From a virus, in IMG/VR virus record IMGVR_UViG_3300021185_001461, positions 1 through 64,000 of that record: DNA of 64,000 nt. The stretch is one strand, 5' to 3'. Below the pieces are notes generated by a model that searched no databases, was not told the origin of the DNA, and saw nothing but the letters and a program-made list of their open reading frames with translations. The position numbers were made by a program, and so were the translations under genes. Positions 15,238-23,943 of the stretch are shown here, in pieces. Positions within the stretch are counted from its first letter, which is position 1; every line of letters begins with the position of its first letter.

Positions 15238-16251
15238 TTATTGCTTACGATTTCTAATCTGTGCTAGAATATCTTGAGCACTCGGCTGATCACCTGCTGG
15301 TGCTGCCGCTGGCGCCACTTCAGCCGTTGCCATTTCTGGCTCTGGTGCTGGCGCTGGTGCTACTGCTTCAGCAACTGGTGCCGCTGGTGCAGGTGCAGGT
15401 GCTGGTGTTGGTGGTGGAGTAGTTGCCGCTGCTTCAGGTTTTGCTCCTGTAGTAGCTGGTGCATCTACACCATATGGACGATAGTACTGACCAAAACGTG
15501 CTGGATCATACAGTTGTCCATCAACACTTGCTTCGAACATTTCGAAGATAGCATTTAGATGCTCTGCATCAGGCTTCTTAGGTAAGAAGTCATTTAGATT
15601 GTGCAGGTCGTGTGTTGCAATTGCATCACGTTCTGTTTGATCTAAACTACGTTCTCTACGAGCCCAATTAGATGTTGAATAGTCAGCATATTGACCTTTG
15701 GTAGATTTTCTGATTACGAAATCTGTACCAGCTTCATAGTCTGTAGGAATTTCCTGGAATTCAGGATCCATTAATGCTGAACTAATGATTTTATAAATTT
15801 GAGGTGAAATAACAAAACGTCTAATAGGATTCTCAGGTACTGAGTCTTCCTGTAGATCACTTTGTGTTACAAAGCCTTGGAAAATGTAACTACGCTTTTT
15901 CCAATACTTACGACCCATGTCTTCCATAGTAGGGTCTTTAAACCAAGGACGAATTTCTGCATGTACTGGACATGTATCTCCCCACATTTCAACACAAGGT
16001 ACTTGTATTGTAACTGGTTTGTTTTCGTCTCCGCCTTTTACACCTGGAAATGATAGACGGATCATTTGACGTTCTTTCCAAAAGAAAGTGTTGTCGGGAT
16101 CTGCGTCTGGTAGGAATCGTAGTGTTGCACTACTGCCTTCTGGAATATTCCAGTGTGTGAAGATAGCGTTATCGCCGCCACCTTGTGATGAGCCTGAGCT
16201 CTTTGTTTCTTGTGCTTGTAATTTTGCACGGATTTCTGCTAAAGATGCCAT
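15238..16251 (-). CDS. 32: Single-stranded DNA-binding protein gp32
   Basis: Coats ssDNA during replication, recombination and repair. The N-terminal basic/Ser-Gly region is followed by the OB-fold core. A zinc-ligand-like cluster (VPCVEMWGDTCPVHAEI) corresponds to the T4 gp32 His/Cys site. The C-terminus is an unusually long Ala/Pro-rich linker (APAPAPAAP type) before the short end QDILAQIRNRKQ, in contrast to T4's acidic tail. The 337-aa length is close to the family norm. A sigma70-type promoter and a repeat-bearing leader of about 115 bases lie upstream. Confidence is high from context and core pattern. Confidence 0.92.
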   Translation of the reverse strand: MASLAEIRAKLQAQETKSSGSSQGGGDNAIFTHWNIPEGSSATLRFLPDADPDNTFFWKERQMIRLSFPGVKGGDENKPVTIQVPCVEMWGDTCPVHAEIRPWFKDPTMEDMGRKYWKKRSYIFQGFVTQSDLQEDSVPENPIRRFVISPQIYKIISSALMDPEFQEIPTDYEAGTDFVIRKSTKGQYADYSTSNWARRERSLDQTERDAIATHDLHNLNDFLPKKPDAEHLNAIFEMFEASVDGQLYDPARFGQYYRPYGVDAPATTGAKPEAAATTPPPTPAPAPAPAAPVAEAVAPAPAPEPEMATAEVAPAAAPAGDQPSAQDILAQIRNRKQ

Positions 16252-16310
16252 TATTAGTTTCTCCTATATTAGCCTTTATTTGTAACAAAACTTATAGTTC
16301 TGCTTTGTTT

Positions 16311-16362
16311 GTGTAGCTAGTGCTACTTTGCCTTTGTGTAGCTCTTAACTACTTTTGCCTTT
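16311..16362 (-). promoter_or_regulatory. Tandem hairpin repeats in the gene 32 leader
   Basis: Two directly adjacent near-identical units in the transcript: unit 1 (16336-16362, 27 bases) and unit 2 (16311-16335, 25 bases). Each begins AAAGGCAAA(A) and contains a small hairpin, GTAG..GCTAC or GTAGC-ACTA-GCTAC, then AC. T4 gp32 represses its own translation through a leader pseudoknot and adjacent unstructured repeats; these units are candidate equivalents. Confidence 0.55.
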
Positions 16363-16374
16363 AGTTGCCATTAC

Positions 16375-16403
16375 AGTATATAATAAATTGTGCCTACTGT
16401 CAA
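16375..16403 (-). promoter_or_regulatory. Sigma70-type promoter for gene 32
   Basis: Minus strand: -35 TTGACA (16398-16403), 17-base spacer, -10 TATACT (16375-16380). It lies at the 3' end of the upstream 940-aa gene, whose stop is at 16422, and gives a leader of roughly 115 bases. Confidence 0.8.
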
Positions 16404-16421
16404 GCACTTTTTGAAGAAAAA

Positions 16422-19244
16422 TTATGCAATCTTTCTTCTTAGACTATTTAACGTGGCTTCAGCAAGATCTTCCATTGCTGGTTCCTTTGCTGGAGCTTTG
16501 TTATTTTTGTCTAAATATTTTGCAATCTTGGCTAATAATATAACATGCTCTTTCGGCAAGCTATACATTTCGCCTGAAATTTGACTTAGTAAGTTAAATA
16601 CTTCGTCATTTTTACTGTTCATTGCTAGAAAAGATAAGTGTGATACTAACTTAGCCATTGCACCATTACCACCTGAGTATTTAATTGGATCTTCATTATC
16701 AGGATGTTCTGGATCATTTGGATCAATGTTAAGTTTGAAATCTTCCTTGTTTTTAATCATATCGTATAAACGATTCATGTTACTTTTAGTTAGATCTGTC
16801 ATACTGTCTCTCTCCTTTATAATACGGGCTACTGTTTCTAAGACTGAATCCATATTTGCAGTCTCGAATGTATTATACATGAACTTGTCAGTTAAGTCAA
16901 CCGATTCTTTATCATTATCTTCTACAATCGCAGTAGTAGGTGCTTGATAGGCGTTATAACCTCTTGAAGTCTGTAGACTCTTAACTGTATTCTTAAATTC
17001 TTTTAATTTTTGTTTAATTGTTTCAACAATGTTTTCATTGCCTTCATTTGTTAATTTGTTTGTACGCACATGTCTCAAAAACTGTGTACATTGTGCTACT
17101 TCTGTACATAAATTAACTATTGATTCACCAATTGCATCATATGGCGTTCCGCCATTGCTTACATGGTTGGCCATAGCTTTAGCGCCTTGTAAATATTTAT
17201 GTGGGAATCTAAATCTTTCTCCTGCACTGTTTTCAATAAACAATGCTTTAATGTTACGTGATCTGCTACCACGCACTTCTTCATTAACACCTTTTGTATG
17301 CTTAATAATAAGTTTAGTGTTTTCTGGTAATTGAATATAACTTGTTTTCATACTACCTGTTGCAGGTGAATAACTTTCCATTTGTGGTTTAACTGTTCCA
17401 GTTTGTGGCTTTCTAAGGTCAGTAGTGAATTTAACTCCTTTTTTACCAAACTTAACTCCGCCGTGTCTAAGAGTATCAACACCTTTTTTAACTGCATTTT
17501 TAATGCCATCCCAACTTTCGTAATATTCTTCTTCTGATTCGCCGGCTGCCATTTCTTTACAATCTGAACATCTACCATGTCCATCATTGTAGTCCATTAA
17601 TTGAGCGCCACAGCAATTACTTACTACGCCATCTTCCATTTCATCACCTGGTGAATATGATTCAGTTTCTGCTTCAAGTAATTCGCCTGATGCTAAAACA
17701 TCAATTGCATGTTTGATATCTGTGTTTTCCATATCCACATGTGGTATTGCTTTTAATATAGCTTGCACTTGTGGCATACTCATAAATTCTTCATCGTCTG
17801 TATCTATTTCATCTGTAAATTCGTAATATGAACTATCAGTCATTCTATAGTTATCTGCTTGAATTTCTTTAGCATGATCAACTACATGTGACATAAATGC
17901 CTCTACTGAATTTCCACCTGCTTCGCCTAAATTATCTGGGCGTAACTTTGGCTTAGTTGTTGGAAATTTCTTACCAAGATTTGCTGGACGTAACTTTGGC
18001 TTAGTTTTAATTCCTGGGCCTGTGCCCATTTGATTTTCTGGATGTGCCATTTGGTCTCTGTGTCCTGCATTTGGGTTAACTTCAAACGATTCAACAAATA
18101 CTTCTACCATGTCATCGCCATTACGCAATGCACCTTTTTTAACTTTTACGTTTTCTTTGCCGTATTTTGCTATTGCTTCTTCTGGAGACATACTAGTTTG
18201 TTTCCAACGCTTTTCTGCTTCAGTAACTTTTTTAGATTCAGTAGTATTCAAAGCGTCTAACTCAGCATCATTTCTTTCTACTTCACCTGAATTATATGCT
18301 GACTTTGGATTAGGTTTTGCGTTTGGTGGTAGAACGTCATTGTCTACTCCATAAATAGAAGTCTTTTTGCCTTTTAACTTGGCAATAGCTTCTCTGTATA
18401 AACCTCTATAATCATCGTTTACTGCTGTATCAAAATAAGGTTCATGTTCGCCAATATCAACGGCTTCAATCATATCGTTAACATCACGTAATTCTGATGA
18501 AACCATGTTTGGATCCATTTCTTCATTCTCAAGATACCACTTGTGTCTTAATAATGATTTTTTCATTATTTGAAATACTGGTGAACTTGCATCTTCTTTA
18601 ATACCAGATAGTTCTCTTAATCTGCGAACATCTTCATTCTTTGATTCCAATTGAGCAATCATGTCATCAAATGTCATATCGTCTTTTTTGTTCCTCAATG
18701 CGTCAACTACTATTGCTAATGTACGTTTTGCTAATTCATCTCTGTCTCTAGTGGCTGTTGTCATTTCAATCCAAGTCCACTCATAAATCATTTGCATCAC
18801 TTCGTCAACACTTTTGTCCCACATCTGCGTGTGTTCTTTCCAGAAGTCTGTGATCTCGTAATAGCCTGTAACTGCACTTGGTTGCATGTCTTTCATTGCC
18901 TTTTCAGTACGGTCGTCTTCTTTTACTACATCGTGAGCGAAGTCTTTTGGTTCAATATTCTTATCAAATTTTCTAATGCTATATTCTGCCATGGCGTTGT
19001 GTCCTGCTTGTTTAATACTATCTAATACATCTTTGTGTTTATCAAAGTTGAAACTAGCTCCTGCTTGTACAACTAGCTCAACTTCGTCCTCTTCTTCTCT
19101 AATAGTGACAAGAAAATCATTATCATATGCGTAAAATCTCGCTGATAACTCAGGATCTAGTGTTTTATTTCCCATTGGATCAAACAGTTTTAATTTAACG
19201 TTTGCACCCTTTAGGATATTAAAAATCTCATTTGATAGTTGCAT
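16422..19244 (-). CDS. Very large acidic protein with RLRELSGIKE motif (940 aa)
   Basis: A mostly helical, acidic protein with a late-type box 17 bases upstream. Visible elements are RRLRELSGIKE at 207-217, matching the T4 prohead-protease target (I/L)-x-E; a proline/lysine repeat KTKPKLRPANLGKK / TTKPKLRPDNLGE near the middle; and a zinc ribbon CC..C..C around residues 540-570 (VSNCCGAQ, then GRCSDCKE) followed by EEYYES. The same motifs recur in the 281-aa gene at 26400. Late timing, acidity and the protease-like site suggest an internal head or core protein, but no T4 equivalent is known. The function is inferred. Confidence 0.6.
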   Translation of the reverse strand: MQLSNEIFNILKGANVKLKLFDPMGNKTLDPELSARFYAYDNDFLVTIREEEDEVELVVQAGASFNFDKHKDVLDSIKQAGHNAMAEYSIRKFDKNIEPKDFAHDVVKEDDRTEKAMKDMQPSAVTGYYEITDFWKEHTQMWDKSVDEVMQMIYEWTWIEMTTATRDRDELAKRTLAIVVDALRNKKDDMTFDDMIAQLESKNEDVRRLRELSGIKEDASSPVFQIMKKSLLRHKWYLENEEMDPNMVSSELRDVNDMIEAVDIGEHEPYFDTAVNDDYRGLYREAIAKLKGKKTSIYGVDNDVLPPNAKPNPKSAYNSGEVERNDAELDALNTTESKKVTEAEKRWKQTSMSPEEAIAKYGKENVKVKKGALRNGDDMVEVFVESFEVNPNAGHRDQMAHPENQMGTGPGIKTKPKLRPANLGKKFPTTKPKLRPDNLGEAGGNSVEAFMSHVVDHAKEIQADNYRMTDSSYYEFTDEIDTDDEEFMSMPQVQAILKAIPHVDMENTDIKHAIDVLASGELLEAETESYSPGDEMEDGVVSNCCGAQLMDYNDGHGRCSDCKEMAAGESEEEYYESWDGIKNAVKKGVDTLRHGGVKFGKKGVKFTTDLRKPQTGTVKPQMESYSPATGSMKTSYIQLPENTKLIIKHTKGVNEEVRGSRSRNIKALFIENSAGERFRFPHKYLQGAKAMANHVSNGGTPYDAIGESIVNLCTEVAQCTQFLRHVRTNKLTNEGNENIVETIKQKLKEFKNTVKSLQTSRGYNAYQAPTTAIVEDNDKESVDLTDKFMYNTFETANMDSVLETVARIIKERDSMTDLTKSNMNRLYDMIKNKEDFKLNIDPNDPEHPDNEDPIKYSGGNGAMAKLVSHLSFLAMNSKNDEVFNLLSQISGEMYSLPKEHVILLAKIAKYLDKNNKAPAKEPAMEDLAEATLNSLRRKIA
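18592..18625 (-). repeat. Dispersed about 33-bp repeat, copy 1
   Basis: About 33 bases (from CTTCTTTAATACC to TTAATCTGC on the plus strand) are identical to 27193-27226; the last 22 are also at 26602-26623. Here it encodes LRELSGIKE in the 940-aa gene. Confidence 0.85.
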
Positions 19245-19261
19245 TATAGTATTCCTTTTAT

Positions 19262-19269
19262 GTATTTAT
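19262..19269 (-). promoter_or_regulatory. Late promoter-like box (GATAAATAC)
   Basis: Minus-strand GATAAATAC 17 bases before the ATG at 19244 of the 940-aa gene. Confidence 0.7.
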
Positions 19270-19285
19270 CTAATTGATGTAATTT

Positions 19286-20161
19286 TTACTTAAATATTAC
19301 AGGTTTATAATTATCTACTGCTTCTGAATAATCAAATGCAGTTCTCCATAACTGTCTATCTTTGTTTTTAACTGCTGATCTTCTATGACTTGTAGTTAAT
19401 TGATCCATGAATAATAAGTCGCCTTCGCGGAATACATGATGAAACATATATCTTGATTGTGTAATAACATCATATAATTTATCTTTAAATTCAGCAAAAT
19501 TTTCTAATTCTGTGCCATCTTTGTACCATGCATTAAACAAATATATAAACATAGGATAAAAATATTCTCTGCCACTTACAGGGTGTTTAGCAATTAACGG
19601 TCGTCTGTCTATCTCTTCTTGGTAATGCTCTTGTCCTAATCTAAACTGATCTTCTTTACCTGCAGTTTGATATGCTTTAGAATAAACTCCATCATCTCTC
19701 CAAATTGATCGTGCAACTCCACGTGTATTATCCAAGTGAATATCTATGTTACGATAATAGTCTTTTTCTTCCTCTGGTAAGTCTTCAAACGCTTTGCACT
19801 GGTCAACTATTGATAATACTGTATCAACACATTCTGTTTCACAATATAATCCTACACAAATTTCAGTAAAATTATATCTACCAGTACCATTTGCATGCCA
19901 CTCTAGTTCAGTAGGACCAAACATACCAATAGCTTTACCGTTTTCATCAATTGCTCCTGATACAATACTAATTTGTGGACTATCTTTTGGATTCATAAAG
20001 TAATCTAGTTCTTCTACTTTACCCATTTTAGAACATGCATATGCTAATTCTTGTCTAGTTAAATTTTGATCATGTAATACTGCTGATCCATCGTTTACAA
20101 TTTTATTTACTAAATGAGCAAACTCTTCATCTGTGTATTCTAATATACTTTTATGTTTCAT
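19286..20161 (-). CDS. TauD-like oxygenase-fold protein with altered HxD (291 aa)
   Basis: The layout fits TauD/TfdA-type Fe(II)/2-oxoglutarate dioxygenases: TELEWHANGTG at 85-95 stands where the family has W-H-x-D, and a distal H259 (TTSHRRSA) plus R273 (LWRTAFDY) stand where the third iron ligand and the 2-oxoglutarate arginine lie. The iron-binding aspartate is replaced by N91, so activity may be lost, altered (for example halogenase-like) or dependent on another ligand. It ends the island and overlaps the neighbouring oxygenase by four bases, so it is made from the same message. The substrate is unknown. Confidence 0.65.
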   Translation of the reverse strand: MKHKSILEYTDEEFAHLVNKIVNDGSAVLHDQNLTRQELAYACSKMGKVEELDYFMNPKDSPQISIVSGAIDENGKAIGMFGPTELEWHANGTGRYNFTEICVGLYCETECVDTVLSIVDQCKAFEDLPEEEKDYYRNIDIHLDNTRGVARSIWRDDGVYSKAYQTAGKEDQFRLGQEHYQEEIDRRPLIAKHPVSGREYFYPMFIYLFNAWYKDGTELENFAEFKDKLYDVITQSRYMFHHVFREGDLLFMDQLTTSHRRSAVKNKDRQLWRTAFDYSEAVDNYKPVIFK

Positions 20162-20898
20162 AGTTTTTCCTCAATCATATCTTTAAATGTATGTATATCT
20201 ACCTCTTTTGGTAAATTTATCCACCTAGTTACCCAAGCCACTCTTGGTGCTTCCTGAACTGTAACTCTATGCATTGTGTTTGTATCTATTATTAATGGCC
20301 TATCTATTACAAATTGAGCAATTAATCTTTCTTGTAAAAATTCTTCATAGCCTTCGTGTGTTCTGTTTTTAAATTCGTGATAGTAAAATTCGTTATGACA
20401 ATTAACTTCTGGCATTTGTACTTCATCTTCATTTGTTTGAAAATATTCAATTGTGCTTTTACCATGTACTGGTATTACTATATTAAAGTAATGTGGATGC
20501 TCTTGATCAAAATCAAGATCTGAATGAGCATATAAATCATCTTCAGTACTTGTACTTAAATTAAATCCAGTTGAACGCTTTTGTATGTGTGGGTGAAATT
20601 CTCTGTGTGGAGCTAGTATTGGTTCAAAGTGTTCAAGATATTCAGTGTCGCCACCTTTTTTATGTTCTAGAGCAAAACTATGCCATTTTGTTTTACCAAA
20701 TGAATTAAACTTTCCATCACAAAACTTGTATAATTCTTTAAGTAAATCTGTGTGCGGTTCTACATCAACATACACAGCTAAATCTTTTATACTATTTCTT
20801 GTAAATTCTTTCCATATAGCTTCTTCTTTTATGCTATCTTTTTCAATGTCGTCTAATCCCAATCCTGCTCTACTGGTTTTTATTTTATTATCTATCAT
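20158..20898 (-). CDS. 2-oxoglutarate/Fe(II) oxygenase-like protein (246 aa)
   Basis: The start is the ATG at 20898, six bases after GGAG; an in-frame ATG 12 bases upstream lacks a site. The double-stranded beta-helix signature is intact: H125-S-D127 (YAHSDLDFD), H210 (TMHRVTVQ), and R219 or R225 (APRVAWVTRW) for 2-oxoglutarate. It is a clear paralogue of the gene at 22823 (shared FGKT, HRxxHPH, STGFN, YYHEFK, MHRV, EAPR..WVTRW blocks). It overlaps the PLP-enzyme gene by 11 bases. The substrate is unknown; peptide, lipid or small-molecule hydroxylation are all possible. Confidence 0.72.
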   Translation of the reverse strand: MIDNKIKTSRAGLGLDDIEKDSIKEEAIWKEFTRNSIKDLAVYVDVEPHTDLLKELYKFCDGKFNSFGKTKWHSFALEHKKGGDTEYLEHFEPILAPHREFHPHIQKRSTGFNLSTSTEDDLYAHSDLDFDQEHPHYFNIVIPVHGKSTIEYFQTNEDEVQMPEVNCHNEFYYHEFKNRTHEGYEEFLQERLIAQFVIDRPLIIDTNTMHRVTVQEAPRVAWVTRWINLPKEVDIHTFKDMIEEKL

Positions 20899-21805
20899 TT
20901 TCTTCTCCATTACTATTTATTAAACTGGTTATACATATTCTAGCATCGTCATTCCAACGCATGCGTCTTCGTCTTCTATAAAACGAGTCTCTGGTTGTTG
21001 CTAAGAAAAAACAATCCGATGGTTTAAAATTATATTCATTACAAATTTTTATTTGTTGTTCTCTGTGTTTTTTCCACATCTCATCCACTGCAAAATTCTT
21101 TATTATTAATTCTATTGTTTTTACTCCACTGTAATTCCAATTTTCAAACTCTTTTAATAGTTGTAATGTTGGATGAGGTTCTTTAGTATATACTAATCCT
21201 AGACGTTGTCCTACTAATCCAAAGCCTTTACTAAAACTAAAAAATACTTGCTCGGTATTTATTGGAACATCTATTTTTTGTATGTCAGTGGAACTAACAT
21301 ATGTACAGTCTAATATAACAGGTGCTTGTATATTTCCTAAATTAAAATAATTTCCATCTGCGGCACTTGGTATACTAATGTAAAGAGGTTTGCTAGAATC
21401 AATATTTCCTGGTAACGCTGAACGCCCTGTTTCTTCGTTCATATACTGTCCTGGTACATCACAAGTAACAGATCCTTTAGAACCTATCATATCTCTATAT
21501 TCATATTCACCATAACATAATTTCTGCCATGGTCTTTTATCTGTCATTTCCCAATGATGTATGGCATCTGTTGCACCATTAACAAAATAACAATGCTTAA
21601 AATCTTTTAGATCTATAATTTCTTTAACCCATTCTCTATGAGCAGACTCAACTGCATCTAAATCACGTGTTGCTTCTCCGCTACCTCTTTTGTAATATGT
21701 ATCTGATGTGCGTTGGCTTTTTAGTATGTTCATAACATCTTTGTGACAGGGCACATCTACCCATGCATTTTTTCTTAACTCTTTTTTTACTGAGTCTGAT
21801 TGCAT
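20888..21805 (-). CDS. PLP-dependent aminotransferase-fold enzyme (305 aa)
   Basis: A fold-type I PLP enzyme signature. SFSKGFGLVGQRLGLVY holds the Schiff-base lysine. VILDCTYVSSTDIQ holds the aspartate that contacts the PLP nitrogen, and HCYFVNGATDAIHHW corresponds to the phosphate-binding region. It is shorter than typical aminotransferases (about 400 aa), lacking part of the small domain. The ATG at 21805 has AGGAA nine bases upstream and follows the previous stop by a few bases; an upstream ATG at 21835 is possible. It is embedded between oxygenase genes, which argues for one modification pathway. Reaction and substrate are unknown. Confidence 0.7.
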   Translation of the reverse strand: MQSDSVKKELRKNAWVDVPCHKDVMNILKSQRTSDTYYKRGSGEATRDLDAVESAHREWVKEIIDLKDFKHCYFVNGATDAIHHWEMTDKRPWQKLCYGEYEYRDMIGSKGSVTCDVPGQYMNEETGRSALPGNIDSSKPLYISIPSAADGNYFNLGNIQAPVILDCTYVSSTDIQKIDVPINTEQVFFSFSKGFGLVGQRLGLVYTKEPHPTLQLLKEFENWNYSGVKTIELIIKNFAVDEMWKKHREQQIKICNEYNFKPSDCFFLATTRDSFYRRRRRMRWNDDARICITSLINSNGEENDR

Positions 21806-21809
21806 TATT

Positions 21810-22277
21810 CTATTTCCTAAAATATGTTTTTTCATCAAATGATTTATTTAAACCAAACACAACTAAATCACCTACTCCTTGTATATCATGCATAAATTCT
21901 GTATGATATAAACACATAGCATTTTTATTATTAAGAATACGAGATTCTAGTACTTCTTTGGTTTCTTTATCATGCATAGTAACGGTTAATTCTCCTCGAG
22001 GACAAAAGAACACAACTGCATTTTCAATAGATCCAGTATCTACATGAGGGCCTAAATCATCAACAAATCCCTCATAGTAATCCCATACACCCATATATTC
22101 TATAGGACCAACATATTCTTCTATTGCATTTCTTAGATCAAGTGTTTCTTTAGAGAATGTTTCTCTCTCATAAATTGCCCACCATTTTTCATTATTTTCT
22201 TTATTTGCATCAAGGAATGGTACTAGATTATATTGATCTACGTCCATGTCCCATGTACGACACCAGTTATATGTCAT
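21810..22277 (-). CDS. Small cupin-type 2OG/Fe(II) oxygenase-like protein (155 aa)
   Basis: A compact beta-helix protein with H78-V-D80 (GPHVDTG) and H130 in EFMHDIQGVGDLVVFGL, giving an HxD..H iron triad. No unambiguous 2-oxoglutarate arginine is seen. It is a paralogue of the next gene (22267), which repeats the same end block (PHSVEGQGDLIVFTTSK). The ribosome-binding site is GGAG seven bases before the ATG. It could be a 2OG oxygenase, a cupin dioxygenase, or a non-enzymatic cupin. It overlaps its upstream neighbour by 11 bases. Confidence 0.62.
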   Translation of the reverse strand: MTYNWCRTWDMDVDQYNLVPFLDANKENNEKWWAIYERETFSKETLDLRNAIEEYVGPIEYMGVWDYYEGFVDDLGPHVDTGSIENAVVFFCPRGELTVTMHDKETKEVLESRILNNKNAMCLYHTEFMHDIQGVGDLVVFGLNKSFDEKTYFRK

Positions 22278-22836
22278 TAAAATACTCCTCTATGTTTAAT
22301 TGTTTACTAGTTGTAAACACTATAAGATCACCTTGACCTTCTACTGAATGTGGAAATACAGTATTGTTTAATGCAACTAGTTTAGTATCATCTATATTTA
22401 TTGTATTTATTATAGGTGAATCAGCCTTATCTTCTTCATGTAAATGTAATTTAAAACTGCCAGATATACATGTAACTATAGAACCTGTATGTTCTCCGCC
22501 AACATCTATGTGTACTGGACAATGTTTAAAGTTTTCATCATACCTCCATATAGCAAGAACAGGCGGGTTGTCTTCTAATTGTGACTTAGTAATATGTGTT
22601 ACTAGCTCTCTAACATTAGATAGTTTATCATTTGCTCCACCATCATCTAATCTTACTCTATTACTTCCAGTAGCCACAGCTTCATTTGATCCTAAAGGTG
22701 GAATAACCCACATCTTAGAATCTACCACAGACTTATAAGTATTAAAGGGTTCGTAATCATATGTTTTAGTATAACGGTCAGCAACCAACTTTAGGTTTTC
22801 TGGCATACTAACTTTAAATTCTTTAGCCCAGATCAT
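22267..22836 (-). CDS. Cupin-type 2OG/Fe(II) oxygenase-like protein (189 aa)
   Basis: The iron triad is visible as H109-I-D111 (CPVHIDVGG) and H163 (FPHSVEGQGD). The middle is a beta-sandwich pattern (GSFKLHLHEEDK). It resembles the 155-aa neighbour along the whole C-terminal half and probably arose with it by duplication. Its start lies 14 bases inside the end of the 232-aa oxygenase gene, so it is coupled. The substrate is unknown. Confidence 0.62.
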   Translation of the reverse strand: MIWAKEFKVSMPENLKLVADRYTKTYDYEPFNTYKSVVDSKMWVIPPLGSNEAVATGSNRVRLDDGGANDKLSNVRELVTHITKSQLEDNPPVLAIWRYDENFKHCPVHIDVGGEHTGSIVTCISGSFKLHLHEEDKADSPIINTINIDDTKLVALNNTVFPHSVEGQGDLIVFTTSKQLNIEEYFNDI

Positions 22837-23521
22837 TGAGAGTACTCTCTACTTTGTTTTTAAATGTTTGAAAATCTGATAACTCTGGTGGAATATTAAC
22901 CCACCTTGTTACAAACGCACACCTAGGTGCTTCTGTAATAACAACTCTATGCATTATTTCTGTATCAATAAAACATGGCTTATCAATTATAATTTCACCT
23001 ATTTTTCTATCTGCAAGGAACTTTTCATATTCAGGAGATCCTTGTCCCATTTTTGCTTGAGCTTTAAATTCGTGATAGTAATAATATCCTTGAGCATTAT
23101 GTTCTGGAAGAAATACTTCATCTGGATTAGTTTCATAATAATCTAATCTACTGCTACCAAACACAGGATAGATAATATTATACCCTTGACTATATTTTTG
23201 ATTTTGGTCAATATCAGTATGTGGGAACACATCTTTCTCTGTAGTATTTGCCGTATTAAATCCTGTTGACCTAAATTGATAATGTGGATGAACTTTTCTA
23301 TGTTGAGAAAGAATTGGATCAAACACTTCTTCATATCCTGTTAATAAACTTTCTCTGCCTTCTTTGGGATATGCATATTCTAGAGAATAACTCTCAAATG
23401 GTGTTTTTCCAAATACATTAAAATCTTCTCCAGGCAAACTACCTTTTACTTTTTTATATAACTCAAGTAAAAGGTCTATTTGTGGATTAACATCTAAATA
23501 TTCAGCAATGTTAGGTATCAT
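22823..23521 (-). CDS. 2-oxoglutarate/Fe(II) oxygenase-like protein (232 aa)
   Basis: A paralogue of the gene at 20158. Iron ligands H101-T-D103 (FPHTDIDQN) and H191 (IMHRVVIT), and candidate 2-oxoglutarate arginines R200/R206 (APRCAFVTRW), are all present. The block EHNAQGYYYYHEFKAQ matches the paralogue's NEFYYHEFKN. The start has AAGGCG nearby and lies within the end of the peroxiredoxin gene (11-base overlap), so peroxiredoxin and all five oxygenases plus the PLP enzyme form one message. The role is unknown. Confidence 0.7.
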   Translation of the reverse strand: MIPNIAEYLDVNPQIDLLLELYKKVKGSLPGEDFNVFGKTPFESYSLEYAYPKEGRESLLTGYEEVFDPILSQHRKVHPHYQFRSTGFNTANTTEKDVFPHTDIDQNQKYSQGYNIIYPVFGSSRLDYYETNPDEVFLPEHNAQGYYYYHEFKAQAKMGQGSPEYEKFLADRKIGEIIIDKPCFIDTEIMHRVVITEAPRCAFVTRWVNIPPELSDFQTFKNKVESTLNDLG

Positions 23522-23924
23522 TTAATGCGCCTTCCACAAACGGATCTTTAAATTCTTTAACAAATTCTCCATCTTGTAAAAGTATCGCAAAACGCTTACA
23601 ACGGATTCCCATTGTTTCGCCATAGTCTACATCTTTACCAATGCTTTTGCTAAAAACTGCTAACGGGTCTGCAACGGCATCAATGTCTTTATGTCCATGT
23701 AAGTTATTCCATGCATCCATTACGCTAGGATCATTTACTCCAACAAAAACAACTTTACAACCTAATTTTTCTAAATTATTTGCATAACCTGGCAAATGTT
23801 TGTTTGTACAACCAGATGTAAATGCACCCGGTACTCCACACACAATAACTTTACCTTGTGGTATTTCATATGGTTTATAATCATTATCTTTAAATATGTA
23901 TAAACCTTTATTATTAATTTCCAT
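23511..23924 (-). CDS. Peroxiredoxin (Prx5/redoxin type), 137 aa
   Basis: A thioredoxin-fold peroxidase that reduces peroxides. The active-site block P32-GAFTSGC39 fits the P-x3-T-x2-C signature, followed by HLPGY typical of the Prx5 group. GIRCKRFAILLQDGEF near the C-terminus supplies a conserved-type arginine and a possible second cysteine. The protein is slightly shorter than bacterial Prx5 (about 160 aa). It is the first gene of the oxygenase message, which suggests protection from oxidants or redox support for iron enzymes. It was probably acquired from a bacterium. Confidence 0.82.
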   Translation of the reverse strand: MEINNKGLYIFKDNDYKPYEIPQGKVIVCGVPGAFTSGCTNKHLPGYANNLEKLGCKVVFVGVNDPSVMDAWNNLHGHKDIDAVADPLAVFSKSIGKDVDYGETMGIRCKRFAILLQDGEFVKEFKDPFVEGALNDT

Positions 23925-23943
23925 AATTTACTCCTTTGTATTG

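Noticed and set aside
15274-15558. Plus-strand reading frame rich in Cys and Trp
   Set aside because: It is the complement of the Ala/Pro-rich C-terminus of gp32; composition is a shadow effect.
17348-17587. Minus-strand frame inside the 940-aa gene
   Set aside because: Nested in another frame of a well-supported gene and without promoter or ribosome-binding site.
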